From Actinocatenispora comari (GTDB lineage: Bacteria; Actinomycetota; Actinomycetes; Mycobacteriales; Micromonosporaceae): 64,000 nucleotides of DNA. Location of the stretch: positions 62,001-126,000 of the forward strand of contig NZ_BOPO01000149.1 of assembly GCF_017312725.1 (NCBI RefSeq), written 5' to 3'. The notes under the pieces are model-generated. The model was not told where the DNA came from, ran no database searches, and saw only the letters and a program-made list of their open reading frames with translations. Below are positions 59,088-64,000 of the stretch, one piece after another. Positions within the stretch are counted from its first letter, which is position 1, and each line of letters opens with the position of its first letter. The position numbers and the translations under genes are program-made.

Positions 59088-59094
59088 GGGTCGC

Positions 59095-59982
59095 ATGACC
59101 ACACGACGGTTAAGTCCGACGGTTCCCACGCGGCGTGTCGCTTCCACCCTGCGCATGTACCGCGAGCGGAAGGGGATGGGCGTCGGTGAGGCTGCGGCGG
59201 GCGTCGACCACCAGTCGAGTTGGCTCTCCCGCATCGAAGGCATGGAGAACAGGGCGCACCCGAACGATGTGCAGGCCCTGCTGATGCAGTACGACGTGGA
59301 GCAGCCGGTCATCGAGGCCGTGAAGGCGGTCGCCCGGCAGTCACGCAAGCGCGGTTGGTGGTACCCGTATCACGACGTCCTGCCGGACTGGTTCGGGCAG
59401 TATCTCGGGCTCGAATCGGACGCCTCGACCATCCGCGCGTTCGATGGCCTGGCGGTTCCGGGCCTGCTGCAGACGGAGGAGTACGCACGGGCGATGGTGC
59501 AGGCACTAGTGCCCCGGCAGTCCGCCGCCGAGATCGACCGATTCACCCGGCTGCGGATCGAGCGGCAACAGCGCATCAGCGACGACGAAGACCCGGTGCA
59601 GTTCCGGGCAGTGCTCGACGAAGGGCTGTTGTGGCGCCAAGTAGGCGGGACGCAGGTGATGATCGAGCAGATCGAGTGGCTGTTGGAAGTCGGCCAGCGC
59701 CCGAACGTGGAGATCCAGGTTCTGCCGAGCGCCGCCGGTGCGCATCCAGCCATGAACGGCAGCTTCGTGGTGATGGACTTCCCACCGCTGCCGACCCCGT
59801 TCCCGACGATCGACGACCGCATCGCGTACGTCGACCTGCTCGTCGGTGCGAAGTACTTCGACAACGCGGCTGAGGTCGCGCCCTACGAGGCGGTCTGGGA
59901 ACAGCTTCGCGGCGACGCGCTGTCGTCGGATGAGTCCGACGCGCTCCTGCGTAGAATCGCGAAGCGTCTAGCGGCTCACTAA
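59095..59982 (+). CDS. XRE-family regulator with DUF5753 domain
   Basis: 295 residues from the leaderless ATG 59095. HTH (ASTLRMYRERKGMGVGEAAAGVDHQSSWLSRIEGMENRAHPNDVQALLMQYDV) and DUF5753 (YLGLESDASTIRAFDGLAVPGLLQTEEYARAMV...MNGSFVVMDFP). Paired with DUF397 16 bp downstream. Such pairs (BldB/WhiJ-type) are abundant in actinomycetes and affect development; some behave like toxin-antitoxin modules. Confidence 0.93.
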   Translation: MTTRRLSPTVPTRRVASTLRMYRERKGMGVGEAAAGVDHQSSWLSRIEGMENRAHPNDVQALLMQYDVEQPVIEAVKAVARQSRKRGWWYPYHDVLPDWFGQYLGLESDASTIRAFDGLAVPGLLQTEEYARAMVQALVPRQSAAEIDRFTRLRIERQQRISDDEDPVQFRAVLDEGLLWRQVGGTQVMIEQIEWLLEVGQRPNVEIQVLPSAAGAHPAMNGSFVVMDFPPLPTPFPTIDDRIAYVDLLVGAKYFDNAAEVAPYEAVWEQLRGDALSSDESDALLRRIAKRLAAH

Positions 59983-59998
59983 CAGAAAGGAGCGCGGG

Positions 59999-60199
59999 GT
60001 GCCCTCACCAGACCTCTCCCGCGCCCGATGGCGCAAGAGCACACGTAGCGGGAACACCGGCAACTGCGTCGAGGTGGCCGGCAACCTCCCTGGCATCGTC
60101 GCCGTCCGGGACAGCAAGGACCCGCAGGGGCCGGCGCTGATGGTCGAGCCGGCCGCGTTTGCCGCGTTCACCGCGGCCGTGAAGTCCGCGAACCTGTAA
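59999..60199 (+). CDS. DUF397 protein
   Basis: 66 residues from GTG 59999 with AAGGAG upstream. Family signature ARWRKSTRSGNTGNCVEVA...VAVRDSKDPQGPALMV. Partner of the XRE regulator; binds or modulates it by family knowledge. Followed by a strong palindromic terminator. Confidence 0.92.
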   Translation: MPSPDLSRARWRKSTRSGNTGNCVEVAGNLPGIVAVRDSKDPQGPALMVEPAAFAAFTAAVKSANL

Positions 60200-60212
60200 C
60201 GAGACACGAACA

Positions 60213-60246
60213 CGCGACCCCCGGCCGGATCCGGCCGGGGGTCGCG
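60213..60246. terminator. Perfect palindromic terminator
   Basis: 34-bp perfect palindrome, 14 bp after the DUF397 stop and 30 bp before the stop of the convergent MFS gene. Confidence 0.9.
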
Positions 60247-60275
60247 CGCCGTTGCGGGACACGAGGGCTGCCCCG

Positions 60276-61475
60276 TCAGCGCGTACGAACACCGACCCGA
60301 ACCAGGACGAGCGCGAACACCAGGGCGGTCGCGGCGAGCGCCGCGAGGCCCGGCCAGCCGGCCCAGGAGAGGACGAGCCCGCCGACCGCGGTGCCGGTGG
60401 CGCCGCCCACGAAGTACACCGTCATGTAGGCGCTGTTGAGTTGCGCCGGCCGGGCCGGGTCCAGGCCGAGCACCCGGGACTGGTTCGCCACCTGCGCGGC
60501 GAACAGTCCGGCGTCGAACAGCGCCAATGCCACCAGCAGCGGTACCGGCCGGGTCAGGCTCGCGCCCAGCACCGCCGTGCACGCGGCCGTGACCAGCAGC
60601 CCGCAGATCACCACCCGCGACCAGCCGAACCGGTCCGCCAGCCGCCCGGCGAACCGGGTCACGACCATGCCGAGCAACCCGGCCAGCGCGTAGAGGCCGA
60701 TGGTGCTCGGCGGCAGCGAGACCGGCGGTCGGGCCAGCGCGAGCGACAGCCCCACCCAGACCAGGCTGAACGCGAAGAACCACAGGGCGCCGGACAGCGC
60801 GGCGAACCGCAACGCCCGGTCGGCCCACACCAGCCGGGGCAGCGCCGCCAGCACCGCGGCGTACCGCTGGGTCGGGGGTAGCGGGCGGCTCGGCAGCGTG
60901 ATCAGCGCGGCGAGGCCGAGCAGTACGCACGCGGTGGCGAAGTCGACCAGCATCAGCCGCCAGCCGAACTGGTCCGCCAGCGCGCCGCCGAGAATGCGTC
61001 CCAGCACGATGCCGGCGGAGATGCCGGCCGTGACCGTACCGACGGTGCGGCCCCGGCGCGCGTCGTCGGAGTACCGGCCGGCCAGGCTGCTCAACTGCGC
61101 GCCGGTGCTCGCGCAGGCGCCCGCGACGAGCAGCCCGAGCGCGAGCAGTACCGGGTTCGGCGCCGCGGCGGCGACCGCCAGGCCGGCACCGAGCAGGCTG
61201 AGTTGGGCGGCGATCAGCCGGTTCGAGCGCACCCGGTCGGCCAGCGGGACGAGCAGCGCCAGGCCCAGCAGGTAGCCGGCGATCGGTACGCCGGCGAGGA
61301 TGCCGACGGTCGACAGCGACGCGCCGATCCCGGCCGCGACGTCGGACAGTTCGGGTTGCAGGACGTAGCTCGTGGCGGTCGCCACCGCGGCCGCCAGCGT
61401 CGACGCGCCGAGCGCCGCGGCGCCCAGGCCAGGCGCGCGGCCGGTCGCCCGTTCGGGTGTCAGGATCTGCGTCAT
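60276..61475 (-). CDS. MFS transporter (12 helices)
   Basis: 399 residues. Motif A-like VPLADRVRSNRLIA after helix 2 and FAGRLADRFGWSRVV after helix 8; GILAGVPIAGYLLGLALLV. Similar to the YnfM/arabinose-efflux type. Substrate unknown. Leaderless: TAGCGT (61487-61482), 6 nt, ATG. No regulator adjacent. Confidence 0.9.
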   Translation of the reverse strand: MTQILTPERATGRAPGLGAAALGASTLAAAVATATSYVLQPELSDVAAGIGASLSTVGILAGVPIAGYLLGLALLVPLADRVRSNRLIAAQLSLLGAGLAVAAAAPNPVLLALGLLVAGACASTGAQLSSLAGRYSDDARRGRTVGTVTAGISAGIVLGRILGGALADQFGWRLMLVDFATACVLLGLAALITLPSRPLPPTQRYAAVLAALPRLVWADRALRFAALSGALWFFAFSLVWVGLSLALARPPVSLPPSTIGLYALAGLLGMVVTRFAGRLADRFGWSRVVICGLLVTAACTAVLGASLTRPVPLLVALALFDAGLFAAQVANQSRVLGLDPARPAQLNSAYMTVYFVGGATGTAVGGLVLSWAGWPGLAALAATALVFALVLVRVGVRTR

Positions 61476-61578
61476 GCGGCAACGCTAGAAAGCGCGCCAC
61501 CGCCGGTGCTGGCGGCAATCCGACCTGGCAGTCCGCCACGGCGACCCGGCCGGCCCGCGGTGCCGGCAGGCCGGCCGG

Positions 61579-62913
61579 TCAGGCGAACGGGTCGTAGTCG
61601 ACTTCCAAAGGTTCCTGGTCGGGCCGCTCGTCGGCCGGGACGTGCTGCAGGTTGAGCCGGATCCGGGTCCAGGTGCTGCTGCGGCCGCGCATCGAGTCGA
61701 CCAGCACGTCGGCCGGCTCCAGCTGCGGCCAGACGCCCGGATGGCGCTGCTTCCAGCGCTCCAGCCCGGCCATCGCCTCGTCCTTGGTGCGCGCCCGGGC
61801 GATCTCGATCAGCGGCATGGTGGTGCGCCGCCGGCCGGTCGGCCCGCTGCTCTTGCCCGGCGCCGGCGGCGGCACGGTGCCCGCCTCGTCGTCCTCCGCC
61901 GCCGGCTCCGGATCGGCCTTGCGCTTGGACGGCTGTACCCGGCGGGGCTCGCCGCGCTGCTTGGCGAAGTGCGGCGGCCACGGCGCGTCGCCCAGCCCGT
62001 TCTCGGCGTCCCGCTCGGCCAGCTCCAGCAGCCCGGTCAGCGAACCGGCGGACGCGTCCATGTCCTGCCACGGGTCGCCGAGCTGCGCGTACCGGTCGGG
62101 CACGGTGTCGATGGTGAACGCGGCCGGGTCACAGTCGGGCACCTCGTCCCAGCGCAGCGGGGTGGACACCCGGGCGTCCGGGGTCGGCCGGATCGACCAG
62201 GCGCTCGCGGTGGTGCGGTCCTTCGCGTTCTGGTTGTAGTCGACGAACACGCCGTGCCGCTCCTCCTTCCACCACTTGCTGGTGGCGAGGTCCGGCGCGC
62301 GCCGCTCCACCTCCCGGGCCAGCGCCACCGCGGCCCGGCGCACCTCGGTGAAGGTCCACCGCTGCTCGATCCGGCAGTACACATGGAATCCGCGCGAGCC
62401 GGACGTCTTGGGCCAGCCGGTGAGGCCCACGTCGGCGAGCACCTCCCGGATCAGCAGCGCCACCTGGCGGATCTCCGGCCAGCCGACACCGGGCACCGGA
62501 TCGAGGTCGACCCGTAACTCGTCGGGATGACCGAGGTCGCTGGCGCGCACCGGATGCGGGTGCAGGTCGACACAGCCGAGGTTGACCACCCAGGCCAGCT
62601 GGGCGGCGTCGGTGAGCACGATCTCGTGCGCGCTGCGCCCGGACGGGAACTTCAGCTCCACCGTCTCGACCCACGGCGGCCGGTTCTGCGGGGCGCGCTT
62701 CTGGTAGAAAGCCTCCCCGTCGACCCCGTTGACGTACCGCTTGAGCGCCATCGGGCGGCCGCCGACCGCGCGCAGCACGCCATCGGACACGGCAAGGTAG
62801 TAGCGCACCAGATCGAGTTTGGTGCGGCCGGAGGAGGGGAAGAAGACCTTGTCCGGGTTGGTGATCGGGACGTCCCGCCCCGCAACGTCCAGTATCTCCC
62901 GTCGACTGGGCAT
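61579..62913 (-). CDS. LigD-type DNA polymerase/primase (stand-alone) with C-terminal extension
   Basis: 444 residues. PrimPol domain (about 1-300) of the NHEJ polymerase family: [10 protein letters not shown], catalytic RVDLDP (two metal Asp), [10 protein letters not shown] and [21 protein letters not shown] charged linker (about 330-375) leads to a small C-terminal domain of 65-70 residues ([30 protein letters not shown]...YDPFA). Makes short gap-filling synthesis at double-strand breaks with Ku; no ku or ligase gene is nearby. Leaderless: TATCGT (62925-62920), 6 nt, ATG. Confidence 0.9.
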   Translation of the reverse strand: MPSRREILDVAGRDVPITNPDKVFFPSSGRTKLDLVRYYLAVSDGVLRAVGGRPMALKRYVNGVDGEAFYQKRAPQNRPPWVETVELKFPSGRSAHEIVLTDAAQLAWVVNLGCVDLHPHPVRASDLGHPDELRVDLDPVPGVGWPEIRQVALLIREVLADVGLTGWPKTSGSRGFHVYCRIEQRWTFTEVRRAAVALAREVERRAPDLATSKWWKEERHGVFVDYNQNAKDRTTASAWSIRPTPDARVSTPLRWDEVPDCDPAAFTIDTVPDRYAQLGDPWQDMDASAGSLTGLLELAERDAENGLGDAPWPPHFAKQRGEPRRVQPSKRKADPEPAAEDDEAGTVPPPAPGKSSGPTGRRRTTMPLIEIARARTKDEAMAGLERWKQRHPGVWPQLEPADVLVDSMRGRSSTWTRIRLNLQHVPADERPDQEPLEVDYDPFA

Positions 62914-62975
62914 GGCCCCACGATACGGTGCGCCGCCCAACCCCGGCGCGAATTGAGCCCGGCCGATGCCGGTGT

Positions 62976-63506
62976 TCAGCTTTCGATCAGCTCCAGCAGC
63001 CGGCGCAGGGTGCGCCAGTTCCGGGCGGTACCGACGCCGACGATCCGGCGCAGCGCCGGTTCCAGTCGGGACTTGTGCACCCCACCGGGCAGCCACAGGA
63101 ACAGCTCGCGGCCGATCAGCTCGTACCGCTCCGGCTCGTAGGAGCGTTCGGCCAGCGCGGCGAGCCGGTCCGGATCCGGTTCGACGTCGAGGAACTGCAC
63201 CAGGTAGCGGGACTCGTCGGTGGCCACCGAGCCGAACGGGTCGGCCTCGACCACCGCGCGCAGCTGGCTCGCGGTGCGCACCAACACCGGTACGTCGAGG
63301 CCGAACTCGGACTCGATCGCGGCCCGGATCAGCGCTGCGGTACGGTCTGCGGGCGTGGCCGCGGAAAACACCGCGTTGCCACTTTGCAGGTGGGTGCTGA
63401 TTGCCGCACAGCCAAGCTCGGCCAACATCGCACGCAACTGAGCCATGCCGACTCGGTTGTGCGCACCGAGATTGACGCCGCGCAGCAGCGCCAGTTGTCG
63501 TTCCAC
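62976..63506 (-). CDS. DUF1697 protein
   Basis: 176 residues from GTG 63506 with AAAGGAGA upstream. Start [45 protein letters not shown] is the DUF1697 hallmark, followed by [18 protein letters not shown] and the [13 protein letters not shown] end. Function unknown; cytoplasmic. Confidence 0.9.
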   Translation of the reverse strand: MERQLALLRGVNLGAHNRVGMAQLRAMLAELGCAAISTHLQSGNAVFSAATPADRTAALIRAAIESEFGLDVPVLVRTASQLRAVVEADPFGSVATDESRYLVQFLDVEPDPDRLAALAERSYEPERYELIGRELFLWLPGGVHKSRLEPALRRIVGVGTARNWRTLRRLLELIES

Positions 63507-63662
63507 GGCGGTCTCCTTTCGGACCTCGCACCGCCCGCCGAACGGCTGAATCCTGCGGAACGGGCGGGTATTCGCGCTGTCCTGTTTGGTCAGTGGGATA
63601 GTGGCATGCATACTTGCTCGCGAAAGTACAGCGCATCCGCGCGAAGACTTGAGGAGACTGTT

Positions 63663-64000
63663 GTGAACAAGGCAGAGCTGATCGAGGCCCTGGCAGCCCG
63701 GCTCGGCGACAAGAAGACCGCCACCACGGCGCTGGAGGCCGTGCTGGACGAGATCCAGCGCACCGTTGCCAAGGGCGGCAAGATCTCGCTGGCCGGCTTC
63801 GGTGTCTTCGAGAAGCGGGCTCGCGCGGCACGCACCGCGCGCAACCCGCGGACCGGCGAGACCGTCAAGGTGAAGAAGACCTCGGTGCCGGCGTTCCGCG
63901 CCGGGCAGGGCTTCAAGGACGTGGTGACCGGCAAGAAGAAGATCGCCGCGGCCAAGAAGACCACCGCGAAGAAGGCCGCGACCGCGACCAAGACCGCGAA
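63663..64000 (+). CDS. hup: HU-family DNA-binding protein, Lys/Ala-rich tail (3' end outside window)
   Basis: At least 112 residues from GTG 63663 (GAGGAGA upstream), open to the window end. HU fold [20 protein letters not shown]...[32 protein letters not shown] then [14 protein letters not shown]; from about residue 92 a [13 protein letters not shown] tail begins, as in HupB/HupS of mycobacteria and Streptomyces. Nucleoid-associated protein that bends and compacts DNA. Confidence 0.95.
   Translation, partial: MNKAELIEALAARLGDKKTATTALEAVLDEIQRTVAKGGKISLAGFGVFEKRARAARTARNPRTGETVKVKKTSVPAFRAGQGFKDVVTGKKKIAAAKKTTAKKAATATKTA

Overview
The window comes from the chromosome of a high-GC actinomycete, probably Micromonosporales-like. 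The evidence is strongly GC-biased codon use, GTG starts, many leaderless transcripts (a TANNNT -10 box 6-7 nt before the start codon), a WhiB-family gene, DUF397/XRE pairs, and a gene block matching the Mycobacterium tuberculosis Rv3676-Rv3683 order. The species cannot be named from sequence alone. There is no plasmid, phage or complete insertion sequence.

Layout. 1-2.3 kb: end of aspartate kinase plus asd. 2.4-13.4 kb: accessory genes (glycoside-hydrolase-like protein, TetR regulators with visible operators, a DoxX-like protein, a GAF-GAF-GGDEF protein, acetyltransferases, secreted proteins). 13.66 kb: tRNA-Pro(CGG). 13.9-29.5 kb: conserved actinobacterial block of metallophosphoesterase, YqeY, class A PBP (ponA2), wblA/whiB4, two ArsA-like ATPases, DUF4177, RidA, MBL-fold protein and Crp. 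Two segments interrupt it relative to M. tuberculosis: a MerR-regulated set at 21-22.5 kb, and a 1172-residue class III adenylate cyclase plus a Ser/Thr kinase just before crp. 29.7-35.4 kb: orphan cbiZ, then pstSCAB behind a PHO box. 35.5-45.8 kb: TetR and small membrane proteins, secreted protease, DUF4352 protein, AsnB, NUDIX, XRE/FMN-reductase and SDR/LysR pairs. 46.5-55.4 kb: DHA2 efflux pump with TetR, and a two-component system divergent from an ABC-transporter/hydrolase/acyltransferase operon. 55.3-64 kb: peptidase E, GNAT, PhoD phosphatase, a three-gene small-protein operon, XRE/DUF397, MFS, LigD-type polymerase, DUF1697 and the start of an HU gene.

The most unusual feature is a repeated non-coding element of about 0.6-0.7 kb in three copies (5940-6655, 30453-31035, 45834-46480). 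Copy 1 has perfect 22-bp terminal inverted repeats. Its ends are built from 44-bp tandem modules that each carry a CACCTC/GAGGTG hairpin, and the core contains several G/C hairpins. All three copies sit against the stop codon of a gene and two of them supply that stop codon. Reading frames are not conserved between copies, so the element looks non-coding and MITE-like. Separate short tandem arrays (periods 15, 19, 24, 36 and 53 bp) lie in other gene borders.

Working together: the crp block probably couples cAMP synthesis (cyclase) to a cAMP receptor (Crp) beside cell-wall synthesis (PonA2) and a redox/developmental WhiB regulator. A BldD-like palindrome lies between ponA2 and wblA. Phosphate uptake is probably PhoP-controlled. 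Several local repressors have clear operators in their own promoters.
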